Positions 8,777 to 19,200 of a stretch of DNA of 64,000 nucleotides are shown one piece after another (position 1 is the stretch's first letter; every line of letters starts with the position of its first letter). Below the pieces are notes generated by a model, which searched no databases, was not told the origin of the DNA, and saw only the letters and a list, made by a program, of their open reading frames with translations. The position numbers were made by a program, and so were the translations under genes. Source of the DNA: an uncultured Verrucomicrobia subdivision 3 bacterium (GTDB taxonomy: Bacteria > Verrucomicrobiota > Verrucomicrobiia > Limisphaerales > DASXHY01); the NCBI GenBank assembly GCA_937890005.1, contig CALBZA010000029.1, positions 1 to 64,000 of the forward strand, read 5' to 3'.

Positions 8777-8796
8777 GCAAAGCTGCCGCTTGCCGC
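8777..8796. repeat. second copy of the REP-like palindrome
   Basis: On the minus strand this reads GGCAAGCGGCAGCTTTGCC, matching the hairpin at 5452-5475 with one stem change. It sits between the convergent ends of coaX and the 1975-aa gene. Confidence 0.5.
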
Positions 8797-8804
8797 ATTC
8801 TCTG

Positions 8805-11800
8805 CTATGGCAACTGCAGCCGGTAATAGAACTGCGGCAGTGACGAATCGATCGGGTTTGTGAGATTGAACGATCCGTTGGCGTTGAACTGGTTGGTCGA
8901 AATGCGCGACCAGTTCTCGATCGGCAATGCAATGTTCGTTGTGCCAAGCACGTAGTAGGAACCGCTGGGAATTCCACCATCGCCGCTCAACACCAGATCG
9001 TTGCCAACCGCATAGACATTCGTAATTCCCGGCGGATTCGGAGGAGCGATCGAAGTCACAACAAGCCGGATCTGACCGGGCGTCGATGTGTTCAGCACGC
9101 AGTCGAAACCTTCCGGAGTCGTGCCGAGCTGCAACGCCCCAATGGTCATCGCACCGCCGCTGGTGAACAGCGTGTAAGTTCCCGCAGCGAAACCGGAGCT
9201 GGCGTTGACATGGATCGTTCCTGCGGCGGACAGTGCGCCATTCACAACCACCTGATCGCTTGTGGCGCCGAGGTCGAACACGGTGATGGCGCCGCTCTGA
9301 AGCGTGAGCGAACTGCCGAATGTGAGCGTTCCGATCGGATCACCCGGCCTCAACGTCGCATCGTTTTCAATCGTGGTGGCGCCGCTGATGAATCCATTGC
9401 CACCGAGCGTGGCTCCGCTGCGGACGGCGACCGTTCCCGAACCTGTCGCACTGCCGGTTTCGTTGTTCGCGAACAGCATACCGTTGCTGACAATGGTTCC
9501 GCCGGTGTAGGTGCTGCTGCCGGTGAGTGTGAGCCTGCCAGTTCCAACCTTGTGCAACACGACCGCGCTGGTGGCGACCGCGGTGTTGCTTCGAATACTG
9601 CCGTTGAAGGTGGAATCGACGTTCGCGCCGCCGATCTGATACGTCGTGTTGCCGGTGCCGGCATTCGATTGCGGTCCGGTCAGAGAACCTGTTCCAGCGA
9701 TTTTACCGAGGCGAATCGTGTTTCCGGCATTTCGCGGTTGGAGCGTTCCATCCACGGAAAAAGTCGGAACGAGCGAACCGAACGTGTTCCCACTGCTGTT
9801 TGCGGAGAAACGGAGCGTTGCACCAGAAAGCACATTGATGGTGCCCGTGAAGTTGTCGAATTGCGCCGAGGTCGTTCCGCCCATGCTGACGCCGCTCGAC
9901 AGATTCAACACGCTGTTCGTGTTTCCAGAGAACAGATTTCCGCTCAGGGTATTGGCCAGGCCAGGCGAGGAGATCGTTCCGCTTTGATTCGCCGGAACGG
10001 TGATGCTGCCGGTGTAGTTGTACGACGGCGAGCTGGGAGGCAGGTTGAATGTGCCTCCGTTGGTCAGGGTGAGACCGCCCGTGTTCAACGCGGCACCCGT
10101 GCCGAGTGTTATCGCGCCGCCGCCGATTACCACGCCGCCGCTGAAACTGCTGTTCGTGCTGTTGATGGTCAATGTTCCCCCGCCCTGCTTCACCATCGTG
10201 CCGTTGCCCGTGTGAATTGCCACGGTCATCGCGTCGGTCGGATTGGCGTAGATCAATGTTCCGCCAATCGAAATCGGCCCGGGCAGATTGCCGTTCACGG
10301 AAATGCCATCGCCGACCTGAAGCGAACCGGCGGAGATTGTTGTGCCGCCAGTGAATGTGTTTCCGCCGGAGTTTGCGAGTGTCAGTCTGCCGCTTCCGCT
10401 CTTGGTCAGAGTCATGGTACCGGACAAAGCTCCGGTTCCGATGATGGTGTAGTTCAGACCGGCATTCACCGTCATGGCTGCAGGCGCGGCGATGATGGAA
10501 AGGTTGATGGGAGGCGTGACGGAACCTGAGTTATTGAACAGTACCGTGTCGCCCGGATTGAACGCGCGCGATGAACCATTTGTTCCAAGCCAGTTCAAAG
10601 CCGAAGCGTTCCAGACGTTCGCGACGCCATCGCCGATCCACGTAATCGACTGCGGCACGGTGAAGTTGGTGCTGACGACCCGGATCGTGCCGTTGTTGTT
10701 CAGTTCGCCCGTGTACCACATGCGATCCGATGCCAGCGGGGGCAAAACGAGATTCGTGAATCCGCCCGCATAATTTCCGGCGTTGAAAATCTTGAAGCTG
10801 TCGCCAATCGCAAGCGTGCCATTCAGATTCGTAACCACCAGCGTTCCACCGTAGGTGAGTGTGCTGGAAACGCTCAGCAGATCCTTCGTTCCGGCGGTGC
10901 GGTTGATCTGAATGAATGTGGTGCTGCCACCGGCGAGGGTGACGCTGTTGTTCACGGTCAATGTGCCGATGGCCGGGCTTCCGGGTGAAATCGTCGCGCC
11001 GGCATTCACCGTGACCGCGCCGCTGATGATTCCATTCCCCGCAAGCGTCGCCCCCTCGTTCACGGTAACCGAGGCCGTTCCTGTTCCACTTCCGCTCGTG
11101 TTATTCACGGTCAACGTCCCGCCGTTCACGATCGTTCCGCCCGAGTAGGTGTTGGCGCCGGAGATCGTCCAGTTGCCGGTTCCGACTTTCGTGATTGTGT
11201 TCACGCCATCGGCGAGGATGCGTCCGGCGAAAACGGCGTCCTGATTGTTCCATCCGATCCGATAGCTGCTGCCGCTGGAACTGGAGTTGCCTGGTCCGAT
11301 GCGGGAATTCGATGTTCCACCCAGCGCGCCGATTTCAATCGTTGTCGCGCTGCCGGAGCGAGTGATCACCACGTTGTCGTTCAGGAACAACGTCGCACCC
11401 GCGTAGCCGGCGGTGTTCGCAATGCGGAATTCGGAATTGGCGACACGGCCGCTGATGTTGATCAATCCCTGGAACGCAGACCAGTTGCCGCTCATCGTTC
11501 CGCGCACATAATCCACCTCGAGGTTCAAGGTGCCGGATCCGCTGAGCGGAGCGCTCAATGTGTAGCGCGGCGGCGTCAGGAGCGTGCCGGTTTCGCCCTC
11601 GGGCACGATCATCGGCCGGCTGAAGTTTCCATATTCAGGAGAAGTGCTTCCGCCGTTGCCGAACAGCTTCAGTGTGCCACCCTGGAAAGTGACGCTCCCG
11701 GAACCGAGGGAATAGTTGTTGGCCGTGACGGTTCCGCCACCGGCCGGACCGTTCAGTGCAATGGTTCCATCCTTGATTACAGTTCCGCCGCTGTAGTTGT

Positions 11801-14732
11801 TGCCTGCGGACAAAGTCAGCGTGCCGGGGCCGATCTTGATCAGCGCGCCGGAACCGACGTTCGTTCCGTTCCACGTCAGATTTGCCCCGGAGTTCTGCAC
11901 TTCAATCGTTCCGCCGACGTCGCCCAATGTTGCGCCGCGATTCACCGTCACTGAACCGCCGGTGTAACGCAGCGTTCCATTCAGGAGCTGCAAATTCGAA
12001 GGATCGGCTTCAGCGGCGCCAATCGCGCTGGGCGATCCGCCGTTGGCCAGTTGCGGCACTGAAACAACTCCGCCACCAATCACCACCGGGCCGGTGAAGT
12101 CGTGTGAAGTTCCGGTGATCGTCAGGGTTCCAGCGTTGGTTTTTGCAAGGCCGGTTGTGCCCGTGATTCTGCCGCTGCCTGCGAACGTGTAGTTCACGTC
12201 CGCCTCCACAAGAACCGAGTTCGGAGTAAGAACACCGCTGAGATTCACCGACGGTGTGGTCGAGCCGGTGTCGTCAAACGTCACGTCGTCGAGGAACAGG
12301 AATCTGTCCGGCGCGCCTTCATTGAGCCAGAGCGCGTTCGTGCCGGTGTCCCAGATGTTGTTCACACCATTGCCGGCCCAGACGAGACTGGCAGGCGGGC
12401 GTCGCGCATCGATGACGATTGCGATCTCGCCCGGTGGATTGGTTAAGGTGCCACTGACGCCGGAGATCGTCAGGTTGGCCAGGCTGCCGCTCAGAGTTCC
12501 GGTGTATTTGAACAGCGTGTAAACGCCGTTGCCTGGAAGTCCGTCGAGCAGTGAAACGCGGATTGTATTGACGCCACTGAGGTTCAGGTTGCCGACGATG
12601 TGAATCGCGTCGTTGGACTTCAGAGTGCCCGTGGGATCATCGGAGAGATCGAAGCGGTTCGTGACGCCACCGGAGAGTGTCAGATGGTTTGTGATCGTAA
12701 GTGTTCCCGGAGAACCCACACCGCCGCCCGGCACAATGCTTCCGCCGGAGAACACAGTGACTCCATTACCGAGCGTGCCATTGCCGCCGATGCTTCCACC
12801 GCTGCGCACGGTCACGGCGCTTTGGCGAAGCGAACCATGAACGAGAACCGTTCCGTTGCTGACGATCGTGTTCCCTGTGTAACTGTTGGTGTTGTTGATC
12901 GTGAGCGTGCCCGTGTTCGTCTTGAACAACGACATCGTTCCCGACAACGAACCAGGCCCGCTGAAGGTGTAGTTGCGTCTGGCATCCACGAGAACCGAAG
13001 CGGGCTGAAGCATTCCAACGATGTTCACAGCAGGATTGGTGGAGCCGGTATCGTCGAACGTGACTGCATCGCCGTTGTGGAACCGGTACATCAGCGAGAT
13101 GCCATCGTGCCAGTTGTAGTCTTCAAGGTGATTCCAGTTGTTGGCAATGTCATCGCCGCGCCAGATCGGTTTGTAGCCTTGCGCCGACGGCGTGAAGAAC
13201 AGGTTCATTGTGCGCGTGAACGACTCGCCATCGTTGTCATTCACTGTGAACTGGAAACTGGCCGGGCCATTCAGCCCCGGGTTTGGCGTGAACTGCGCGA
13301 AATATCCGTTGATGAGGGTGACCGTTCCGTTGGTCGGATTTCCAACGCTCCAGAACGGATTCCGGTTCAACACCACCCAGCCGCGCGTGAACTGGCGGAG
13401 ATCGACCACGACGTTGGTGTTCATGCGCGCGATGCCGTGCGGTTCTGCGAGCCAGTTCAGATAATCCTCAAGCCGCGTGTAGCCGGAACCGCTCGGGCTC
13501 GGATCGTTGTTGTTGGCGACGGCGGGATTGGATCCGGTTCCGTTCTCCCAATAGTCGGGCATGCCGTCGTTGTCAGAATCGGTGTAAGGCGTCCCGTTGC
13601 GAATGACTCCAGGGCCGTTCATCGGCGGAAGCAATTCCGACGTGATCGTTCCGCCAAGCGTTCCCCATGAGATCAGTTCGGTGATCATTCGTTCATCCAC
13701 GCTGTCGCGGCGGAATGATGGTCCGACGTCGCTGATCGCAAGTTTGAGCGCGGTCAACGGAGAGTAAGCAGTCGTGATCGGGTACGGATACGGAGCGGCC
13801 TTGAGATCCATGGTGCCGTAGTTCGCGAACGGCAGTTCGGCTCCGTCCAGAATTCCGTTTCGATTGCCGTCGTACCAGTTGTTCGAGGCGTAGATGTGGA
13901 AGTTCAGGTTGCCGCCGCCGATTGCAGTCGATCCGCTCGCGGGACCGCGGATGAAGTAATTGTTGAACATGTTCACGTACGAATCTCCCGCGGAATCGCC
14001 GCCCATGTTGTAGCCGATGGTTTCCCAGTTGCAGACGATGTTGTTCACGAATTCGTTCGTGAACTTGACCTTCGGATTGCGGGTGTCGTTGTCGATGTAA
14101 AGGCTGCGCAGGATGCTGACGCCTCCGGAAGCCTGGACCAGTCCGCCGGCGGAATGTGTCTGGAGTCCCTGGGAAATGATGCTCGACTGGATGCTGATAT
14201 TGGAGACGTTGCCGTTGATGGAGAATGTTTCGTCGCGTCCCCAGCTCACGGCAATGTGATCGAAGATCATGTTGTTGCCGTTCGCGATTCCGATTGCGTC
14301 AGTCCCGCTGTCACCCTTGATGCCCTGCCGCACGCGAATGAACCGGGCGATGTTGTTGTGCGAGCCGGAGAATGACAGTCCGTTGCCGTAAATTGTAATG
14401 CCATCACCGGGAGCCGTCTGGCCTGCAATCGTGATGTTCGGTTTTGGCGCATAGCGCGGCGCCTTGTAATCGATCACTCCGCCCACGTCGAAGATGATGG
14501 TGCGTCCAGAAACGCTGACCGCGTCGCGAAAGGAACCGGGGCCGGAGTCGTTTGTGTTGGTGACACGATAAATCGTTCCGCCTCGTCCGCCGGTGGCGAA
14601 CTTTCCGAACCCTTCCGCGCCGGGAAAAGCTGGAAGCTGGGCTGAAACCCATTGAGGCATTGTGATGATCGCCAGGAAGAAAAGAGAACGCTTCAGCATG
14701 CCAACAGAGGATTTGAACGTCATAGTCATCAC
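8805..14732 (-). CDS. secreted pectate-lyase-like domain fused to autotransporter-type beta-strand repeats
   Basis: A 1975-aa secreted protein. The signal peptide is MLKRSLFFLAIITMPQWVSA; the exact start is uncertain (GTG 14732, ATG 14729 or ATG 14699). Residues about 33-440 form a right-handed beta-helix polysaccharide lyase domain (FPGAEGFGKFATGGRGG, DHIAVSWGRDETFSING) closely paralogous to the next gene, followed by a calcium-type DSDNDGMPDYWE element. The rest consists of autotransporter-associated beta-strand repeats (TGTLTINNTNSYTGNTIVSN and variants) interrupted by three copies of a 100-aa module near residues 520, 780 and 1360 (W-x-G...W...FDDTGS...). The C-terminus ends FYYRLQLP, as in two other secreted proteins here. 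No C-terminal outer-membrane barrel is evident. Likely role: surface polysaccharide binding or cleavage (inference). Confidence 0.85.
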   Translation of the reverse strand: MMTMTFKSSVGMLKRSLFFLAIITMPQWVSAQLPAFPGAEGFGKFATGGRGGTIYRVTNTNDSGPGSFRDAVSVSGRTIIFDVGGVIDYKAPRYAPKPNITIAGQTAPGDGITIYGNGLSFSGSHNNIARFIRVRQGIKGDSGTDAIGIANGNNMIFDHIAVSWGRDETFSINGNVSNISIQSSIISQGLQTHSAGGLVQASGGVSILRSLYIDNDTRNPKVKFTNEFVNNIVCNWETIGYNMGGDSAGDSYVNMFNNYFIRGPASGSTAIGGGNLNFHIYASNNWYDGNRNGILDGAELPFANYGTMDLKAAPYPYPITTAYSPLTALKLAISDVGPSFRRDSVDERMITELISWGTLGGTITSELLPPMNGPGVIRNGTPYTDSDNDGMPDYWENGTGSNPAVANNNDPSPSGSGYTRLEDYLNWLAEPHGIARMNTNVVVDLRQFTRGWVVLNRNPFWSVGNPTNGTVTLINGYFAQFTPNPGLNGPASFQFTVNDNDGESFTRTMNLFFTPSAQGYKPIWRGDDIANNWNHLEDYNWHDGISLMYRFHNGDAVTFDDTGSTNPAVNIVGMLQPASVLVDARRNYTFSGPGSLSGTMSLFKTNTGTLTINNTNSYTGNTIVSNGTVLVHGSLRQSAVTVRSGGSIGGNGTLGNGVTVFSGGSIVPGGGVGSPGTLTITNHLTLSGGVTNRFDLSDDPTGTLKSNDAIHIVGNLNLSGVNTIRVSLLDGLPGNGVYTLFKYTGTLSGSLANLTISGVSGTLTNPPGEIAIVIDARRPPASLVWAGNGVNNIWDTGTNALWLNEGAPDRFLFLDDVTFDDTGSTTPSVNLSGVLTPNSVLVEADVNYTFAGSGRITGTTGLAKTNAGTLTITGTSHDFTGPVVIGGGVVSVPQLANGGSPSAIGAAEADPSNLQLLNGTLRYTGGSVTVNRGATLGDVGGTIEVQNSGANLTWNGTNVGSGALIKIGPGTLTLSAGNNYSGGTVIKDGTIALNGPAGGGTVTANNYSLGSGSVTFQGGTLKLFGNGGSTSPEYGNFSRPMIVPEGETGTLLTPPRYTLSAPLSGSGTLNLEVDYVRGTMSGNWSAFQGLINISGRVANSEFRIANTAGYAGATLFLNDNVVITRSGSATTIEIGALGGTSNSRIGPGNSSSSGSSYRIGWNNQDAVFAGRILADGVNTITKVGTGNWTISGANTYSGGTIVNGGTLTVNNTSGSGTGTASVTVNEGATLAGNGIISGAVTVNAGATISPGSPAIGTLTVNNSVTLAGGSTTFIQINRTAGTKDLLSVSSTLTYGGTLVVTNLNGTLAIGDSFKIFNAGNYAGGFTNLVLPPLASDRMWYTGELNNNGTIRVVSTNFTVPQSITWIGDGVANVWNASALNWLGTNGSSRAFNPGDTVLFNNSGSVTPPINLSIIAAPAAMTVNAGLNYTIIGTGALSGTMTLTKSGSGRLTLANSGGNTFTGGTTISAGSLQVGDGISVNGNLPGPISIGGTLIYANPTDAMTVAIHTGNGTMVKQGGGTLTINSTNSSFSGGVVIGGGAITLGTGAALNTGGLTLTNGGTFNLPPSSPSYNYTGSITVPANQSGTISSPGLANTLSGNLFSGNTNSVLNLSSGVSMGGTTSAQFDNFTGTINVLSGATLRFSANSSGNTFGSLVPTFSVDGTLQPRNAGNTIRLGKIAGTGSLTGPQSNAGTGNTTYQIGGANVDSTFNGSIRSNTAVATSAVVLHKVGTGRLTLTGSSTYTGGTIVSNGMLFANNETGSATGSGTVAVRSGATLGGNGFISGATTIENDATLRPGDPIGTLTFGSSLTLQSGAITVFDLGATSDQVVVNGALSAAGTIHVNASSGFAAGTYTLFTSGGAMTIGALQLGTTPEGFDCVLNTSTPGQIRLVVTSIAPPNPPGITNVYAVGNDLVLSGDGGIPSGSYYVLGTTNIALPIENWSRISTNQFNANGSFNLTNPIDSSLPQFYYRLQLP

Positions 14733-14826
14733 CGCACCCCGGGCAGTCTGCTTCGGGGAAAACGCAGCCGTCAGCCTACATCAGCCACGATCCGCCAGTC
14801 CCTCCAATTTTCGGCACGAAACAGTG

Positions 14827-16191
14827 TTAATTGTGCACAACCCCGACGGTTGAATGCTCAGAGCGATCCACAGCGGCGCGAGGTTTCCCGTCCGAATCTT
14901 TTCGCCCAGCCGTGCGCACACTGCCGTCCACGAGCTGATTCAAATATTCCTCCAGCCGGGTGTAACCGCTCGGGCCGATTGCATTCCGGTCGTCAGGATT
15001 TTCCGGATCGAGCCCATTCGCCAGCTCCCAGGCATCCGCCATTCCATCACGATCCAGATCAGGAGCTGCGGTGCCGGATGCCATTGTTCCGGGACCAAAC
15101 ATCGGCGCATCCATTTCGTTCGTGATGATCTGACCGAGCTTTCCGGCCGACAACAGTTCGGCAATCAGCCGTTGATCGACGGAATCCCGCCGGAGAGAAG
15201 CGCCTGCACTGGCGATCACATGTTTGAGGGCATCGTTTGCAGTGAGGACTTTCACTTCTGGATACTCAAACGCCTTTTCCTCCCAGCTGACCACGCCGTA
15301 GTCGTCCTTCTGAATCTCAACGCCGTTGAACTCGCCATTGCGATCGCCGTCGAATTTGTTGCCTGTTGCGAAGATGCGGAAGTTTAGGTTTCCACGTGTG
15401 AACGGCGGAGTTCCGGTGTCGGGGCCTGCGATGAAATAGTTGTTCACGACATTCGCCCAGGACGGACCCGCCGAGTCACCGAGAATGTAGCAGCCACCTT
15501 TGCCCCAGTTGTAAACAACGTTGTTCACGTACTGGTTCATTCCCTTGACCTTTGGATTGCGAGTGTTGTTGTCGATGTAAAGCGTCCGCAAAATGCTCAC
15601 TCCACCGCTGGTCTGGATCAGGCCGCCGGCAGAATGATGTTGGAGTCCCTGGGCAACAATGCAGTCCTGAATCGTCACATTTGTCGCCGCGCCGTTGATT
15701 GAAAAATTCTCGTCGCGTCCCCACGAAACCGAGACGTGGTCGAAGATCAGATTTTTTCCATGCGCAAGGGTGACGGCATCCTTTCCGGAATCGCCCTTGG
15801 TTCCCATGCGAAACCGGATGTGTCGCACGATGGCGTTATCCGCTCCCGAAAATGAAACCCCGTTTCCGTAAATACAAACGCCGCCGCCGGGCGCAGACTG
15901 TCCCGCGATGGTGATGTTCGGCGAAACAGCGACGCGGCTGGTGAGACGGATGACTCCACCCACTTCGAAGACCACGGTGCGGTTTGGCTTGCTGACAGCG
16001 TCACGAAATGATCCGGGGCCCGCGTCGTTCAGAGTCGTCACATGATAAACCTCGCCTCCGCGGCCACCTCGTGCGAAACGTCCGAAGCCTTCCGCGCCGG
16101 GAAATGCGATGAGACTGGAATCGGCCGCCCGCACCGTTGCGGCAAAGGAAAGTGAGGACAGAAGAACTGACGCGGACAACAGAAATTTCAT
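14827..16191 (-). CDS. secreted pectate-lyase-like protein
   Basis: 454 aa from the ATG at 16191, giving signal peptide MKFLLSASVLLSSLSFAATVRA. It has the same beta-helix lyase domain as the N-terminal 440 residues of the downstream 1975-aa protein: FPGAEGFGRFARGGRGG, GPGSFRDAVS, NITIAGQSAPGGGV, DHVSVSWGRDENFSING, HSAGGLIQTSGGVSIL, TRNPKVK. A DLDRDGMADAWE calcium-type element and GYTRLEEYLNQL close the domain. The family acts on pectin-like polygalacturonates; the true substrate is unknown. An intrinsic terminator hairpin lies directly against the start codon. An alternative ATG at 16221 would begin inside that hairpin loop. Confidence 0.85.
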   Translation of the reverse strand: MKFLLSASVLLSSLSFAATVRAADSSLIAFPGAEGFGRFARGGRGGEVYHVTTLNDAGPGSFRDAVSKPNRTVVFEVGGVIRLTSRVAVSPNITIAGQSAPGGGVCIYGNGVSFSGADNAIVRHIRFRMGTKGDSGKDAVTLAHGKNLIFDHVSVSWGRDENFSINGAATNVTIQDCIVAQGLQHHSAGGLIQTSGGVSILRTLYIDNNTRNPKVKGMNQYVNNVVYNWGKGGCYILGDSAGPSWANVVNNYFIAGPDTGTPPFTRGNLNFRIFATGNKFDGDRNGEFNGVEIQKDDYGVVSWEEKAFEYPEVKVLTANDALKHVIASAGASLRRDSVDQRLIAELLSAGKLGQIITNEMDAPMFGPGTMASGTAAPDLDRDGMADAWELANGLDPENPDDRNAIGPSGYTRLEEYLNQLVDGSVRTAGRKDSDGKPRAAVDRSEHSTVGVVHN

Positions 16192-16232
16192 AAGAGAAAA
16201 AGCCGGCGCGTGACTGGTCATTCACGCGCCGG
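16190..16232 (-). terminator. intrinsic terminator of the 1279-aa gene
   Basis: On the minus strand an 11-bp perfect stem, CCGGCGCGTGA/TCACGCGCCGG (16222-16232 with 16203-16213), has an 8-nt loop and is followed by GCTTTTTCTCTT. It lies 25 nt after the stop of the upstream gene, and its T-tract touches the ATG of the pectate-lyase gene. Confidence 0.8.
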
Positions 16233-16257
16233 ACTCATACCACAACCACCAACCAAA

Positions 16258-19200
16258 TTACGGATTGGGAAGAATGAGGCGGAAGAACACCGCACCATTT
16301 GCATTGTCGATCGGAAGATCGACACGATTGGTCGCGACCGATTCCACAACATCAACCCAGTTGTTGCTCAAACCGACACTCAAGCTGTTGGTCTGCACCT
16401 GGAGGGTCCAGCCGATGTGGCTTTCCGGCCAGGTAAGCGTCATCACGCCTCCCGCGACAGACGCCACGATGTTCGTCGGCGTGTTGTCCACCGGAGGCAA
16501 TCCGCCGCTGACCAGCGTGATGGTGCCGTTAACAGCGATCTGATCGTCCCAGACGTAGGTTGCCGTGCCGGTGGAATCCGTCTCCGGCAGGATGGCCGGC
16601 GCTGAGAGTGTCACGCCCTTGTTGAACAGCTGGAACGTGTCTCCGTTGGCAAGATCAGGTCCGACATTTGTCACCGTGACCTGTCCGTAGAGTTCGAACG
16701 TATTGGCCACGAGTCTGTCATTCTTGGCTCCAACAGCCCGGTTCAGCTCCAGCGTGATCGGACCGTAAGCGGTCAATCCATTGGTGATCGTGAGTGTTCC
16801 GATCGGCAATCCAGGGTTGATCGTGCCATTGCCGTAATGGACTACGCTGCCAAGGATCGTTCCCGAGCCTGTAAGATCCTGGAGGCCTCCGATACTGGCC
16901 TGCAACGTCGCATCGTATCGTTGCGAAACATCGATTGCGGCGCCAGCAGCCACGACAATGTTGGACGAATTGTCGATCGAGCCGGAATCAATCAGCCGGA
17001 GGACACCTTCGCGAACGTCCGTCACTCCGGTGTAAGTGCTTATGCCCGAAAGCGTAAGCGTTCCGCTGCCAACCTTGACGATGCTCAGAATCTGGTTCAC
17101 GCCGGCACCGTTGCGGATCGAGCCATCGAACGTTGTGCTCAAGCCATTGGCACCGATGTAGTGCGTCGTGGGTCCGTTGTTGTCGGACGAACTCCGACCG
17201 GACAGCACCGTATCGAAGCCGCCCATGAGTCCACCGAAGTTGTTGCTGGTGGAACCGGTGCGAATATTCAGTTCCATCGGGCCCGAACCCAGATCCCACG
17301 TGGCCTGCGAGCTGCCAGTGGAACCGTTCATGCGGACAATGCCGCCACCTGCGTTGCTGAACGTGATGGTTCCGCTGTAGTCATACATGTTGCCCGTGAG
17401 GTCGAACACTCCGGTCGTGACGGCGATCGTTACATCAGCGTTGCCGGTCACATTGCGAATGCCGGTTGCACCGCCTGCGTTGCCGCCGCGGATGATTCCG
17501 GGCACCGCCGCATGGACCGTGTTGGCAGGTTTGACAGCGCCGACCGCGAGCACGCCGCCGCCGAGCGTGATCGTTCCGGAACTTGCGCCCGAAACATTAT
17601 TGATCGTGAGAACACCGTTGCTCACCACGGTTCCGCCGGCGTAGTTGTTTCCGGTATTGAGAATCAAATTTCCCGGGCCGGTTTTGATGAGGCTTCCATT
17701 ACCCGTCACAACGCCATTCAGGGTCAATGCACTGAATTCATTGCTCACCGCAACTGCGCCGCCGGATTCGCCTACAGTGAATGAACGGGTCCATGTCTGA
17801 TTGTCTCCGGAATATTCAAGCGTGCCGCCATCAACCAGGATGGTTCCCGATTGTCCCAAAGGACTCGACGAACCTTCGTCCGCCAGGGAACTGACGCTCA
17901 CAGTGCCGCCCTTGATGGTGACGCCTCCGCTGAACAGGTTGTCCATGTCGATCGTAAGACGTCCCGAGTTGGTCTTCAGGATTCCCGTCGAGCCACTGAT
18001 GGTGCCGGAGCCGCTCAGGACGTAATCGCCCGCGGCATCCACGGTGATGGACGCCGGCGCCACAACAGCGGGAATGTTCACATTGGGGTTCGCCAGTCCG
18101 ACCGAATTGAAGAATACGTTGTCATTGGCGACGAAGTAATCGAGAACGCCGTTGTTCAACCAGTTGGTTGTATTGACGACATCCCAGTCATTGTTGACCG
18201 GATTACCAACCCAGACGACATCCGTCGCGGGACGGATGGTCTGAGTCGGAATGAACGCAATCGCTTTCGGGCTGCTGGTGGTGATGTTGGTCAGGATTCC
18301 TGCAGCTCCATTGATTGTGAAGCTGCTCAGGTCGCCATTGAAACTGCCTGTATAGCGGAACAGCGGATGAATGCTTCCGGCGGGACCGCTGCCGATGATA
18401 TCGAGGATGTTGTCGGAACCGCTGACGTTCAGGTCACCCTGGACGACGATCAGGTCGTTGTTCGGCCCGGAAGGATCGGCGGAAAGGTTGAACTGATTGA
18501 TCGCGCCGCCGGTTTCAGTAAGGGAACCATTGATGGTGAGAGTGCCGGTGATGGTGTTGCTGCCGGGATTGATGATACCGCCCGAGGCCAGCGCCACATC
18601 GCCGACGACTGTTCCGAATCCGGAAAGAGCCTGGTTGGCATTGACCGTGTAGCCGGGAGCTGCGGAAACATCGAATGTTGTGCCTGCGGCCAGCGAAATG
18701 GTGCTGCTGGCAAGCGATCCGCCAAGGACGAGGGTTCCTTCACTGATGGTGGTGGGACCCGTGAAAGTATTCGCTCCGTTCAAGGTGAGGGTGCCAGCCC
18801 CTGTCTTTCGGAGAGTGCCGGCACCGCTAAAGACGCCTTCGTGCGTGATGTTGCGGGCCACGTCGTTGGGATCGGCGGCCTTGATTGTCAAATTGCCGCC
18901 AATCGTCGCATTGCCCGCGATGGTGTAATCCGCCAAAGCTCCGAGCGTTCCGCCGTTGAGATTGATCGTGTAGGATGTGCCGGATTCGCCGACATTTCCC
19001 ACCAATCCGACCTGTCCCAGATAAACCTGCCCGCTGCCGCCCAGAGTAAATGTTCCATGAACGTTCACGAGCGAACTGTCGCGAACCAGCGTGATGCCTT
19101 CCGCCCAGACAGAACCGGCCGTCACTTCAAAGAATCCGCCCATAATATTTGCCCCGGCGGAACCTGCATTGGATTGATTGCCGACAATGATGCCTTCGGG

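Noticed and set aside
9210..10529. 439-aa plus-strand open frame
   Set aside because: Lies wholly antisense to the beta-strand repeat gene; it is Arg/Ala/Glu-rich, without family motifs, and is explained by the repetitive GC-rich codons of the real gene.
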